This document shows, piece by piece, positions 1 to 9,029 of a stretch of 22,173 nucleotides of DNA (position 1 is its first letter; each line of letters opens with the position of its first letter). A program made the translations under genes and the position numbers. Source of the stretch: an uncultured Bacteroidales bacterium (GTDB taxonomy: Bacteria; Bacteroidota; Bacteroidia; Bacteroidales; Muribaculaceae); assembly GCA_949123685.1 (NCBI GenBank), contig CASBHZ010000046.1, forward strand, positions 1-22,173, in the 5' to 3' direction. The notes below the pieces were generated by a model. The model ran no database searches. It saw only the letters and a program-made list of their open reading frames with translations, and was not told the DNA's origin.

Positions 1-976
1 CATAGGCATCTTGGATGCGGCTTAGAGGGTAGCGGTGGGTTATCAGATGTGTTGTGTTGATTCTGCCTTCGGAAATCAGTTGCATGATTCTGTCGCAGTC
101 GCAGGCATCGACGCCGCCGGTCTTGAAGGTGAGATTCTTGCCATACATCCACGGCAAGGGCAATATCTGTTCCTTTTCATACAGCGCAACAATCGTAACG
201 ATAGCGTTGGGTCGAGCACAACGCCATGCGAGCTCAAAGGTATCCTCACCACCGGCAACTTCAATTACGCAGTCGGCACCTCGGTCATATGTATGTTCAT
301 CAATAACCTCATCACATTCCCACGGCTCGACCACATCGACATCAGGATAATGCCGTCGCACGAAATCACGCCGACTTTCGTCAGCCTCGCATACAACAAT
401 CAGTTTAGGATGATACAGCTGCACACATTCCAGAGTACATAATCCGGTAGGACCGGCACCAATGATCAGCACCGTATCTTCCTCCGATATTTCAGAAATC
501 TTTGCCGCCCAATAACCGGTGGCAAGGATGTCACCGACAAACAGAGCCTGCTCATCGCTCACGTTATCGGGAATCGGAGTCAGTCCATTGTCCGCATACG
601 GCACGCGGACATATTCCGCTTGACCGCCGTCGATGCGGCAGCCCAACATCCAGCCACCGGAGGTGCAGTTGTTCACATATCCCCGTTTGCAGTAAAAGCA
701 CTCGCCGCAGAACGTCTCGACATTCACGGCAACCCTGTCGCCCGGCTTGACCTTAGTGACCTCTGAACCGACCGCCTCAACGACTCCTACCAGTTCATGT
801 CCCACGGTAATGCCGACCTCCGCCTGAGACACAGTCCCATGCAGAATATGAAGGTCCGATGAGCAGATACTCGAAAGATTAACCCTCACCACAGCATCCT
901 TCGGATCCAAAACTTCCGGCTTCGGTTTCTCTATCAGCTCAAACCGTCCCGGCGCCGTATATGTCAATGCTTTCAT
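1..976 (-). CDS. Zinc-dependent alcohol dehydrogenase, MDR superfamily (3' end cut by window edge)
   Basis: Reading the minus strand from ATG at 974-976 gives 325 uninterrupted codons running off the left edge, so the C-terminus is missing. The N-terminal GroES-like domain shows the catalytic zinc ligands Cys38, His60-Glu61 (GHE) and a likely fourth ligand Asp149. The structural zinc lobe has Cys90, Cys93, Cys96 and Cys104. The Rossmann domain has GAGPTG at 173-178, and an acidic residue (Glu197) ends the second strand, which favours NAD over NADP. The family oxidises alcohols or polyols to carbonyls in the cytosol; sorbitol, galactitol-phosphate and threonine dehydrogenases are close in style, and the substrate cannot be told from sequence. 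It starts 23 bp after the RhuM stop on the same strand, but looks like ordinary metabolism at the edge of the island. The superfamily call is firm; the substrate is unknown. Confidence 0.9.
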   Translation of the reverse strand, partial: MKALTYTAPGRFELIEKPKPEVLDPKDAVVRVNLSSICSSDLHILHGTVSQAEVGITVGHELVGVVEAVGSEVTKVKPGDRVAVNVETFCGECFYCKRGYVNNCTSGGWMLGCRIDGGQAEYVRVPYADNGLTPIPDNVSDEQALFVGDILATGYWAAKISEISEEDTVLIIGAGPTGLCTLECVQLYHPKLIVVCEADESRRDFVRRHYPDVDVVEPWECDEVIDEHTYDRGADCVIEVAGGEDTFELAWRCARPNAIVTIVALYEKEQILPLPWMYGKNLTFKTGGVDACDCDRIMQLISEGRINTTHLITHRYPLSRIQDAY

Positions 977-999
977 CTCAAATATTGTTATTCATGTGT

Positions 1000-2031
1000 T
1001 TATTCTATGTCCAATGGGAGAAGGTTATCATCATTGAAGCGGTCGAAGTCAGACTGGAAGAATTTGTCTTGGACGATGCGATATTTCTCAAACTCAGTTT
1101 CAGCGTATTCTTTAGCTTGTTCGGCAGACACATGTCCGGCATCAGTCAGGACAGGACGATCGGTAAGATCAAGAAACTTATCAATACGTTTAGCCCAGTC
1201 CTCCATTGTCATAGGAATATGACGCTTTGCCATATCTTCTGCCAAGTCAAGGAATGAGTTGACAATTCGTCCCATATCCTCCAGCTCACCCTCTTTGAGA
1301 TAATTTTTGGCAATGCTGACATCCGGCTTAATAATCTTCCCGTTGGGTGCATTCTCCCATGTTGTGAGACCCATATGCTCCTTTTCAGCATTAGCTCGGT
1401 CAATTATCAGTTCAGCGGCAGTATGACCATGAACAGCGTAGTGCATCTTATTCTGCACCTTCTTGAAGAACAATCGAGTAGTTGGCGCATCACGATTATA
1501 ATCGATGCTTGTAGCGTAAATATCCGTCAGCTTTTGATAGAAACGCCGCTCGCTGAGGCGAATCTCACGGATCTCAGCCAATAGATACTCGAAATAGTCA
1601 ATGTCAAGGAATGCTCCGTTCTCCATCCGTTTCTTGTCAATCACATATCCACGGATGGCAAACTGCCGCAAAATAAACGTACACCACTGCCTGAATTGTG
1701 TAGCACGAGTGCTATTCACCCGATATCCGACACTGATAATGGCATCGAGATTGTAGAAATCTAATTGTCGCTTGATTTCTCGATCTCCTTCAACTTGAAC
1801 TATTTCCATTTTGGAAATAGTTGAAGCCTGTCTAAGCTCACCCTCGGCAAAAATATTATTCAAATGCTTGCTGATTGCTGGCACACCCACATCAAACAGT
1901 TGCGCCATAGCCTTCTGCGTACACCACACAGTTTCATCACGGTACACAACCTGAACGCCATCCTCCTTTCCCTCAATCTGAAAGATCAGGAACTCCGCCG
2001 TGCTGTTTCGTATTTCAAACTCCTTCGCCAT
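1000..2031 (-). CDS. rhuM: RhuM family protein (virulence RhuM)
   Basis: A 343-residue protein of the usual RhuM length. The N-terminus reads as the RhuM DNA-binding-like region: a YRDETVW..Q..MAQLFDV segment, then a helix with SKHLNNIF, then a FYNLDAIISVGYRVNS segment and TRATQFRQW, which are the family hallmarks. The C-terminal half is helical and charged. RhuM was named from a Salmonella pathogenicity island, but its biochemical role is unknown. The N-terminal part resembles phage antirepressor/Bro-type domains, and in Bacteroidota the gene is often found in mobile or restriction islands. A 56-residue ORF ends 29 bp upstream, so the two are probably cotranscribed. Family confidence is high; no function can be assigned beyond a likely DNA-associated role. 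Confidence 0.9.
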   Translation of the reverse strand: MAKEFEIRNSTAEFLIFQIEGKEDGVQVVYRDETVWCTQKAMAQLFDVGVPAISKHLNNIFAEGELRQASTISKMEIVQVEGDREIKRQLDFYNLDAIISVGYRVNSTRATQFRQWCTFILRQFAIRGYVIDKKRMENGAFLDIDYFEYLLAEIREIRLSERRFYQKLTDIYATSIDYNRDAPTTRLFFKKVQNKMHYAVHGHTAAELIIDRANAEKEHMGLTTWENAPNGKIIKPDVSIAKNYLKEGELEDMGRIVNSFLDLAEDMAKRHIPMTMEDWAKRIDKFLDLTDRPVLTDAGHVSAEQAKEYAETEFEKYRIVQDKFFQSDFDRFNDDNLLPLDIE

Positions 2032-2060
2032 AATGGTCGCAAATCAGTAAAAACGTTAGA

Positions 2061-2231
2061 TTAGAAAATATTGATATCCATAGTCTGTTCAAGCAGAAAT
2101 TCCGACGGCTTCACCCGGTCAACATCCTGCAAGTTCATAGCCATTGACCTGTTACACGCATGCTCCTCCACTACCGGTTCTCCGGAAGCAATATACTGCT
2201 CAAATTCCTTGTATCTGTATTCTTCTGTCAT
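2061..2231 (-). CDS. Small acidic hypothetical protein upstream of RhuM (56 aa)
   Basis: The minus strand has ATG at 2229-2231 and stop TAA at 2061-2063, giving 56 codons. The product starts MTEEYRYKEFEQYI and ends EQTMDINIF. It is rich in Glu and Asp, with a plausible amphipathic N-terminal helix and no membrane segment. Evidence that it is real: it fills most of the gap between two same-strand genes, sits 29 bp before RhuM, and has balanced protein-like composition. I do not recognise a family. Small proteins before a suspected effector are often antitoxins or regulators, but that is inference from position only. It may also be a chance ORF, since no clear ribosome-binding site or promoter was found. 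Confidence 0.5.
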   Translation of the reverse strand: MTEEYRYKEFEQYIASGEPVVEEHACNRSMAMNLQDVDRVKPSEFLLEQTMDINIF

Positions 2232-2311
2232 CAATGAATTCTTAAAAAAATATAGAGATAATTATTGTAGTATTCTTTTCACTTTGGAAAGATTATAAAA
2301 CAGAAAAATTC

Positions 2312-3280
2312 CTAACTTTGACTTCTATGTGATTGAATCCAGACTTCACTCTCCTCTCGCGATTTGAATATCTGAGAACGATCAAAATCAAATTCTTGTA
2401 ACTTCAACGAACAGTCTATTACAAAACCGATGCAAAAATCTGCATTCTCTGCACGAAGATTTTTCTCATACTCATAATATTCTTGTTCTTCGAAATGTGC
2501 TTCAATCCCAGATTCCTCTTTACTGTAGTAAAAAAAGACTTTAGGTGCAACCGTATCAAAATAAACATATTTGCGGAAGTCCAAACCAAGTGCTGTATAT
2601 TTTAGAATATCTCTTAATTGATTTGTCGTAAGGGAGACTTGCTCAAACCATCTGGCCCCATTTTTGTTATCTGTGCCAACTAATCTCTTATAGTCATCAC
2701 CAATTTCTTTTCCAATATCTAAAAGGCTATCCCAATGCTCGAATCGGTTCTTCGAACTTTCATATTGAACGAATAGTTTTGTGAAAGCATATCTGCTGTC
2801 ACATAGAGATCCGTATATGTCGTTATCTGCTAATTTTTTCTCAGCGGAAATAATTAATTCTCTGACTTCCTGCGAAGATATCAAATCAGCTAATGAAATA
2901 TCGCTGAATTTTAGATTAAATATTTTAGAAGTATTTTCTATAAAAAAATCTATAGTATTAATTCGGCTAATCTCGACATCTTGCTTCGAGGGGAACTGAC
3001 ATCTGTGCTTGATTGCAACCCTACGGTCCTTTAATGCTTCAATTTGATTTCGCATTGTGAGTTCGGGGATACTATCCCAAAACTGCATAAATGAAAATGT
3101 CTTATATTTCTTTATGTCTCGGTCTTCAGCAGCGAGAATAAGAAACATCTCGATGCTATCGTGGAAAGATAGAATCGAAAATCCGGATGTCGTTTCTGCC
3201 TGTTTGGACATTTCAACACCTTTTTGAAAGAGGTATTTTATGAGGGCAAGCCTTCGTATAATAATTTCTTTGTTTAGCAT
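2312..3280 (-). CDS. Predicted HEPN-domain protein downstream of the LlaJI-like operon
   Basis: A 322-residue protein without an obvious named family. Residues 1-130 read as a helical HEPN-like module: a helix with FHDSIEMFLILAAEDR (39-54), then KDRRVAIKH (84-92). The segment R87-VAIK-H92 is an Rx4H motif, the active-site pattern of HEPN ribonucleases, preceded by a second Arg at 86. The rest (about 150-322) mixes helices and strands with many Tyr, Phe and Glu residues, and ends without a known motif. The gene follows the nuclease gene by 54 bp on the same strand and could be part of the same transcript. HEPN RNases commonly act as toxins or abortive-infection effectors cutting tRNA or mRNA. 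This role is inference; Rx4H alone is a short motif, although the surrounding helix pattern fits. Confidence 0.6.
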   Translation of the reverse strand: MLNKEIIIRRLALIKYLFQKGVEMSKQAETTSGFSILSFHDSIEMFLILAAEDRDIKKYKTFSFMQFWDSIPELTMRNQIEALKDRRVAIKHRCQFPSKQDVEISRINTIDFFIENTSKIFNLKFSDISLADLISSQEVRELIISAEKKLADNDIYGSLCDSRYAFTKLFVQYESSKNRFEHWDSLLDIGKEIGDDYKRLVGTDNKNGARWFEQVSLTTNQLRDILKYTALGLDFRKYVYFDTVAPKVFFYYSKEESGIEAHFEEQEYYEYEKNLRAENADFCIGFVIDCSLKLQEFDFDRSQIFKSREESEVWIQSHRSQS

Positions 3281-3334
3281 CTTTTAAATAAGATTTGGGC
3301 ATTATGAGTAGTTTAAGCCATATAATGTTTATGG

Positions 3335-5629
3335 TCAGTGGTCATCATTGACAGAATCAGCGAGTTCGGTTAGCGTTGAATATTGCGCATCATAGCGTTC
3401 TTTTTGCGATGCAAAAGGTTTATTCTGACAGTTGAGCATTGACGAGTCATGTTCATTTTTCATGTCAATATCAAGCAGTGCATAGAGGAATATGACTTCC
3501 TCATTAGGATTAGGCTGTGTCGGATTCTTGACAGTAAGATAATATTCCATTGGTACTTGATCCTTGGGCACGAACCGAACGCATTCTTTCAACTCAAAAA
3601 GATATTGTCCGGTTGTATGGCGAGTATGAAAGAGTACAAATCCGATGTTGGCGGCATTGGATAGCAACTCCATTCCGTCATTAGTATATCGGATTGGGAC
3701 GGCAATTTTTCCCGTTTGATAAAATTTTTGAGATTTAAGCGCAAAGTTTTCCATCATCACCATAAATACACCTTGCTTAGTATTGGGAGGCAATGATATA
3801 ACCTTTGCAGCCGGAGGCGGTAGAAGAGGGCGTGGGTCGGTGGCGAGGTTTGGCAGTTCATGTCGGTCAAAAGCGGAATCAACAAGTGCAAGGACTCGGG
3901 CGTTCTCTGCTTCTATGATGTCCCGGTCATGTTCATTCTCCTTAATAGTTGGGTCAGAGAGCGCAAGCGCAATAATACCCTTGTCCTCAGTGTACGGGGC
4001 AAAGACCTTGCCTATTACATCTGCAAAATGCTCTTTCAACCATAAGTCAGAGTTGACTCCGGGCTTTGCTCTTAAAGCATGGAATTTGTAGCGACGGCTC
4101 AATTCATCACGTATTTTATCTCTAAAGATATTGCGCACCTTATCGCGCCATTGCTTTTTCTGCGTGGCATTATCGCGAGCATAGAGCGAGAGAACGAATA
4201 AGAAATTAACGTCGTAATGAGTAACCAACAATGTATCTCGGTCGAACAAGCGATTGATGTATTGACGGGAAACAAAGGTTGTAACATTCCTATCAGTGAC
4301 ATTCAAGGTATCCCTATAAGCAGACTTTGGATCTATGTCTACATCTTTAGGGATTGTACCTGATATAAAAAAGTTGGGGATAACATTATAGCCCTCAGTA
4401 ATTTCATCTCGGAGGCAAAAGTCAGTTTCCAAATGTTCTTTATCGGCGTTTTCGCCAAAGAATAGATTGAGATTCCATTGGATTACATTTCTAGCATAAG
4501 TAAACTGCTTAGCAACATCGGTAGAACCAATCCGGTTCTTCTGTTTGTAATACTTCGAGTCGCCAATATAGTAAGTCATATGGTCGCCGTTCTTTTCCTC
4601 ATCTTCGCGTCGAGCGCGAGTAAGGGAATCCCAAATGAATAAATGATCAACGACCTTGTTATCTTCCTGCTTCTTATTGAGACGGTCTGGGAAAGTATGG
4701 TCACCGATAAGTTCGTCAATCATTGCCTCAAAAACCTTGTTAAAGTTCTTTGCAAGCAAAAACTCGTTCATTTGAGAGGCAATCCGGATTTGTTTCGATT
4801 GTTCAAAGAAAGCGAAACATAAATCCCAAAGTTCAAGAGCTTTATCGGAAAAATATTTATATTTGATTTGACGGAGTCTGCGGATTCCGAGACCTTTATT
4901 CAAATATTGTTCGAATTTTCTTCCTGTTATGAGATCGTAATTAACGTTGATTTCGACCGAAAAACCATATTCGTTATGAATGTAATTGAGTATGGAGAAG
5001 AAAATGACGAGCAGTTCCTCATCAAAATTAACCATCCGCTTTTTATTTATCGGGTCAAGGTAAATAGGCGCATCGTCTTGAATCACCATTTGGCTCTTGG
5101 CAATGGTGCGTATCCAGTTAATCTTGTTGAATCCGCTGTGGATATTCTTCAGAATGAAAGTGAACCAATCCCGATTCTGCTTGGCAAAATCTATAAGTGA
5201 CAGCAGAATATCAAGGTATGTATTAGCGGTACGCTTGCGCCCGTGCCCTTGTCTGACGATATTCTGATGTCGGATTATAGTATGGTCGCGACCGGATGTT
5301 TTGCAATCTTCACGATAAACGGCGATTGCGCGATAAACCCAAACGGCAAGCCCATAGATAAAATCTCTCTCATTAGGAGACAATGGACAGTCTGTAGCTT
5401 GAATGTCTATAATGTCTTCCGGGCTATGATTGCCAAACACTTTACCATTGGAAGCATCAAGAACTACTTTAGGGAGGATAAACACACTCTCACCCTCGGC
5501 AGCATGGTAATAGTAGCCAACATAGTTGACTCTAACTTTGCCGTCGATCGGGTCGAGTTCGTCGATGTTGGGAAATAACTTCTTGACGGACTCAACAGGA
5601 TAGTCGTGTTCCTCAATCAAAAGTTTCAT
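3335..5629 (-). CDS. LlaJI-type restriction endonuclease subunit R2 (McrC-like nuclease)
   Basis: A 764-residue protein with the features of the LlaJI restriction endonuclease family. The middle holds a PD-(D/E)XK nuclease core: Glu301 on the helix NFNKVFEAMIDELIGD, Asp328 in KVVDHLF, and Asp357-Ser-Lys359 in YYIGDSKYY, the acidic/lysine triad expected for metal-dependent DNA cleavage. The N-terminal 300 residues are the McrC-like part that docks on the AAA+ ring; the last 150 residues are family specific. The start ATG overlaps the stop of the AAA+ gene by 4 bp (5626-5629), which signals translational coupling and a two-subunit enzyme. In LlaJI, the R1 and R2 proteins together cut unmethylated sites. 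No truncation is seen and all nuclease residues are present. Confidence 0.88.
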   Translation of the reverse strand: MKLLIEEHDYPVESVKKLFPNIDELDPIDGKVRVNYVGYYYHAAEGESVFILPKVVLDASNGKVFGNHSPEDIIDIQATDCPLSPNERDFIYGLAVWVYRAIAVYREDCKTSGRDHTIIRHQNIVRQGHGRKRTANTYLDILLSLIDFAKQNRDWFTFILKNIHSGFNKINWIRTIAKSQMVIQDDAPIYLDPINKKRMVNFDEELLVIFFSILNYIHNEYGFSVEINVNYDLITGRKFEQYLNKGLGIRRLRQIKYKYFSDKALELWDLCFAFFEQSKQIRIASQMNEFLLAKNFNKVFEAMIDELIGDHTFPDRLNKKQEDNKVVDHLFIWDSLTRARREDEEKNGDHMTYYIGDSKYYKQKNRIGSTDVAKQFTYARNVIQWNLNLFFGENADKEHLETDFCLRDEITEGYNVIPNFFISGTIPKDVDIDPKSAYRDTLNVTDRNVTTFVSRQYINRLFDRDTLLVTHYDVNFLFVLSLYARDNATQKKQWRDKVRNIFRDKIRDELSRRYKFHALRAKPGVNSDLWLKEHFADVIGKVFAPYTEDKGIIALALSDPTIKENEHDRDIIEAENARVLALVDSAFDRHELPNLATDPRPLLPPPAAKVISLPPNTKQGVFMVMMENFALKSQKFYQTGKIAVPIRYTNDGMELLSNAANIGFVLFHTRHTTGQYLFELKECVRFVPKDQVPMEYYLTVKNPTQPNPNEEVIFLYALLDIDMKNEHDSSMLNCQNKPFASQKERYDAQYSTLTELADSVNDDH

Positions 5630-7524
5630 TCAACCTTAATGATACTCTGTGGAAATAAATGAGATACCTTGTCTACGTCTACAATATTCTTTAACCGATC
5701 AAAATCTGAATCATACCAATGGTTTGATACATAGAATTTATTGCCATCAATATCACTAAAAGGTTTTGTCCAAAAACGTGTTGCTGCGTTATCTGGAATT
5801 TCTGTAACGATCATATCACAGCCGTTCCGATTAAATTTAAATGGTTCAACAATTTTGTCAATATCGTTTAATGTGAACTCTTTTCCTATGATATCGAAAA
5901 CTTCCTGAACTGCTTCGGCAATTCGATTAAATCTTATTCCATTAATAATATATTTCCCGGTAGTTTTCGGGATAGAAATAGATTCGTCCGAACTGGATTC
6001 TTCGAGATTCTCTCGATTTTCTATCTTTAATGGTACAAGACCCAGATTTTTGATAAAGCGTTCAACCTTTTCAGGAATGGTATCACCATATTGGTTAAAG
6101 TAGTTGGCGAAAGTCAGTACTTCACCATCCTCATCTTTAAAGATGTCGTCATCAAAGCCGAAGTCCTTGTAGACATCATTATAGATAAAGAAGATAACTT
6201 TGGAAAGGAAAGTATCAGCGGAGATGATATATTTCCCCTCGTCATTCTTCTTAGCTTTTGCAAAGAAGTAGCCGAGTTTCTTATCTTCTTGGTCGGTGTC
6301 TGTGCCAATATGAGAGTTGATTGCATTAACAAATTCCCACCAATCATATTCATTGCTATTTACGACAATGCGGTAACCTTTACCGCAGTCAGCAATCTTT
6401 ACATATTTCCATTCCCAGCGACGCTTGAAAGCTGAATCGATGGGAAAAAGCGACTGGTCACTCGTGTTCATAGTCGCCCAAATGTAGAGGTTGTTAGGCA
6501 GAAGTAAGTGTGTGCCGCTTTTGATTTTAGCAATTATATCATCGTTATATATACCGTTGATGTTTTCGGAATTGAGAACGTCAAGCGACTCAAACTCTTT
6601 GGCGAGTTCCTTTTTGAGGTCATTGTCAACGATGATGGGATAATCCGAAAATCCGCTCTCGTTGCGGTCGAGCAGTTGGAAGATGTCACCAAAGATCTGA
6701 GCACAGTTTCCACGGTTGATTTCCTCGATAACGAGGAAAACCGGCTGAGGATTTTCGTTCTGCTGTTCCTTCCACGCCGCAATATAGGCGTTAAGGAAAG
6801 CTTGATAAACGTATTGGTACGTTATCTTGGTTGTAGTGACTGGTTCTCCTGTCACGCTATCTTTGAGCGGTATTGCCTTATCGCCCATATTGGTATAAAC
6901 CTGCTCGGAGTGAGTGATAGGTTTATAAGAGCCGACAAAAGAAGCGTAATCAGTGTCTGGATGGAAAGTAATGCGGTAATGTTGATACTTGCTGCAAGCC
7001 TCCTTAATTCGATAAGACTTGCCGGTACCCGGAGCACCAAAATAGATTTGTTGCAACGGGTCCTCGAAAGGCAAAGCCTTTAACGGCTGAACGCTTGCAG
7101 ATTCAGGAAGGTCCTGTGTTATCGTAAAACAAGCTGGTGAAACCTGAACTTGATTAGGTCCAAAGAAAGTCAGCGTATAAGTCGGAACTCCATTGGTAGA
7201 ATTACGTTCCAGGCACACTACATCGCCTTCCTCTACCTCATAATCCTTGAATAGAGTCCCAAGCCCAGGAATCCTTTTCTCCCTATTTGAGTTGGCAAAA
7301 TATACGAAACGGAGTTCTCGTTCTGAGGCAGGAAGAGAAATGTTCTTTCTGGATTGAATATGAACCGAGAAATTCACTTCGATGACACTCTGGTTCTGGA
7401 CATGAGCTCCACTGAAGAAGGTCTCATAATCAAAATCATTAGACATGCGGATATAGATTTCGTGAGTCCTGGTAGAACCCACTTCCGCAGAGGTTAGCTT
7501 TTTATAGAATTTTGAGACATTCAT
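5626..7524 (-). CDS. LlaJI-type R1 subunit, McrB-like AAA+ NTPase with N-terminal DNA-recognition domain
   Basis: A 632-residue McrB-family AAA+ protein. Walker A is GAPGTGKS (163-170), Walker B with the McrB signature is VFLVIEEINRGN (262-273) followed by QIFGD, and the sensor region is ATMNTSDQS (350-358) with FKRRW (366-370). Classical McrB has MNTADRS; the TSDQS form is what I associate with the LlaJI subgroup, which hydrolyses GTP in McrB. The N-terminal 150 residues are unrelated to the McrB N-domain and probably form the site-specific DNA-binding domain (B3-like in LlaJI R1 proteins). The protein should assemble as a hexameric ring, bind the recognition site and drive the R2 nuclease. 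It overlaps the methyltransferase gene by 4 bp at its start and the nuclease gene by 4 bp at its end. Confidence 0.9.
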   Translation of the reverse strand: MNVSKFYKKLTSAEVGSTRTHEIYIRMSNDFDYETFFSGAHVQNQSVIEVNFSVHIQSRKNISLPASERELRFVYFANSNREKRIPGLGTLFKDYEVEEGDVVCLERNSTNGVPTYTLTFFGPNQVQVSPACFTITQDLPESASVQPLKALPFEDPLQQIYFGAPGTGKSYRIKEACSKYQHYRITFHPDTDYASFVGSYKPITHSEQVYTNMGDKAIPLKDSVTGEPVTTTKITYQYVYQAFLNAYIAAWKEQQNENPQPVFLVIEEINRGNCAQIFGDIFQLLDRNESGFSDYPIIVDNDLKKELAKEFESLDVLNSENINGIYNDDIIAKIKSGTHLLLPNNLYIWATMNTSDQSLFPIDSAFKRRWEWKYVKIADCGKGYRIVVNSNEYDWWEFVNAINSHIGTDTDQEDKKLGYFFAKAKKNDEGKYIISADTFLSKVIFFIYNDVYKDFGFDDDIFKDEDGEVLTFANYFNQYGDTIPEKVERFIKNLGLVPLKIENRENLEESSSDESISIPKTTGKYIINGIRFNRIAEAVQEVFDIIGKEFTLNDIDKIVEPFKFNRNGCDMIVTEIPDNAATRFWTKPFSDIDGNKFYVSNHWYDSDFDRLKNIVDVDKVSHLFPQSIIKVE

Positions 7525-9029
7525 GATAGGTATTGTTTTAAGATGGTTGCTATGTTATATGCCATAACGGGTGGTACGGCATTTCCAATCTGCATATAAG
7601 TTTTCAGATATGCCCCGAGAAAAAAATAATCATCGGGGAATGACTGGCAACGGGCAGCTTCACGAGGTGTTAATGCTCGAATTTGGAATGGGTGAATATG
7701 AGAATGACAGTCCATTCTTAAATGAGCTGTTATAGTACGAGACGGTCTGTCAGCTATAAGTTTATAATATTTGTCTTTGAAACAATGTAGTCTATGAGCA
7801 TATGGCATTATATCTGCAATCTTTGGATCAGCTGCATCATCACCTTGATTGAGCAACTTGTAAATATCATAATTTATGTCGTTGACATAGCGAGCCTTGT
7901 GATTATAAACAACCGGTATCTCTCTATTAAAATTTATAAGTTTAAGATACTCGTTGTCTATGCCTGTGTAGTTATTGACATCAATTTTTTTGCCACAAGT
8001 CTCACTATCTATCTCATTTTGATTTTTCATGCGAGATGCATCAAGAGGTTTAATTGCTTCAAGGGCATCGCGAAGGAGGAAGCGTTTATTTTGCTCGTTT
8101 GACTGCTCAATCTGCTCAAAAATTTCGCTTGGTGTAATTCCTTGTTTTGCCGCAACATCATTGCGAATTGCAATATAAATCAATCTTTCTCGATTTTGCG
8201 CAACAGAGAAATCAGCAGAATTAAGCAATTTATATGCTACATCGTATGAATATGTGTTGCCATCTTTTTTGACTGATATGCGTCTATAGTCTTCAACAAC
8301 TTGTTCAGCCACTTTAAGCATGCCCCTGACATTCTCCATCACTACAATTTTAGGTAATAGAGAGGTTACGGCCTTTATGAAATATTTATAAAGTTCGTTA
8401 CGAGGATCATCAATGATTCTCTGTTGATTTGCACTACTGAATCCTTGACAAGGGGGGCCGCCGATTACGATATCGACATCTTCGTTGATATATTCGGAAA
8501 TATTATCAACTATTTTTCGTATGTCGGCCTGAAGGATACATGAGGAAGGTATTTCAGGATGATTGTACTTGTATGTGCGAATGCATACATCCTCAAAGTC
8601 ATTAGCAAAACAGACCCTATATCCTGCATCTATAAAACCTAAACTAAGGCCTCCAGCTCCGGCGAAGAAATCCACAATGATAGGTTTACCTGATTTTTTC
8701 TCTTGGGATTGAAGAGCCCACCTTTTCTTATTGTTCAGCTTATCAAGAAGCGTGCCGAAAATGGTTGAGTTGTTTATGTAAAAAGACACAGCATTGATAA
8801 AACCGTCATAGATTTTATCCAACACTTTTTTCAATAAGGATAAATCTTCCGCTCCGGTAATTATGCCCATGTCACTAAGCTCATATACAATATTATCTGA
8901 TATGGTTATAATTTTAGGTATAGGCATATGATTTCGCTCAGCCATAACTTCGACCAAGCGACAGTAGATGTTTATCAATTCGATAAATTCATCCTTATCT
9001 TTAATATTTGATACTGGATGAAAAATCAT
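7521..9029 (-). CDS. DNA (cytosine-5) methyltransferase with N-terminal helical extension
   Basis: A 502-residue C5-methyltransferase. Motif I is VDFFAGAGGLS (from residue 119), motif IV GGPPCQGFS with catalytic Cys194, motif VI MENVRGM (231-237), motif VIII QNRERLIYI, and motifs IX-X near the C-terminus (RTITAH, then REAARCQSFPDDYF and QIGNAVPP). The variable target-recognition region lies between motifs VIII and IX. It transfers methyl from S-adenosylmethionine to cytosine C5 and protects host sites from the partner nuclease. The first 115 residues lie ahead of motif I, have no counterpart in minimal enzymes of this family, and are mostly helical. It overlaps the next methyltransferase and the McrB-like gene by 4 bp each. 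Two methyltransferases are expected if the recognition site is asymmetric, as for LlaJI (GACGC), one for each strand. Confidence 0.93.
   Translation of the reverse strand: MIFHPVSNIKDKDEFIELINIYCRLVEVMAERNHMPIPKIITISDNIVYELSDMGIITGAEDLSLLKKVLDKIYDGFINAVSFYINNSTIFGTLLDKLNNKKRWALQSQEKKSGKPIIVDFFAGAGGLSLGFIDAGYRVCFANDFEDVCIRTYKYNHPEIPSSCILQADIRKIVDNISEYINEDVDIVIGGPPCQGFSSANQQRIIDDPRNELYKYFIKAVTSLLPKIVVMENVRGMLKVAEQVVEDYRRISVKKDGNTYSYDVAYKLLNSADFSVAQNRERLIYIAIRNDVAAKQGITPSEIFEQIEQSNEQNKRFLLRDALEAIKPLDASRMKNQNEIDSETCGKKIDVNNYTGIDNEYLKLINFNREIPVVYNHKARYVNDINYDIYKLLNQGDDAADPKIADIMPYAHRLHCFKDKYYKLIADRPSRTITAHLRMDCHSHIHPFQIRALTPREAARCQSFPDDYFFLGAYLKTYMQIGNAVPPVMAYNIATILKQYLS

Noticed and set aside
2313..2320. 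Plus-strand TAACTTTG near the 3' end of the HEPN gene
   Set aside because: The nearest upstream TTG is 26 bp away and no plus-strand gene follows; treated as chance.
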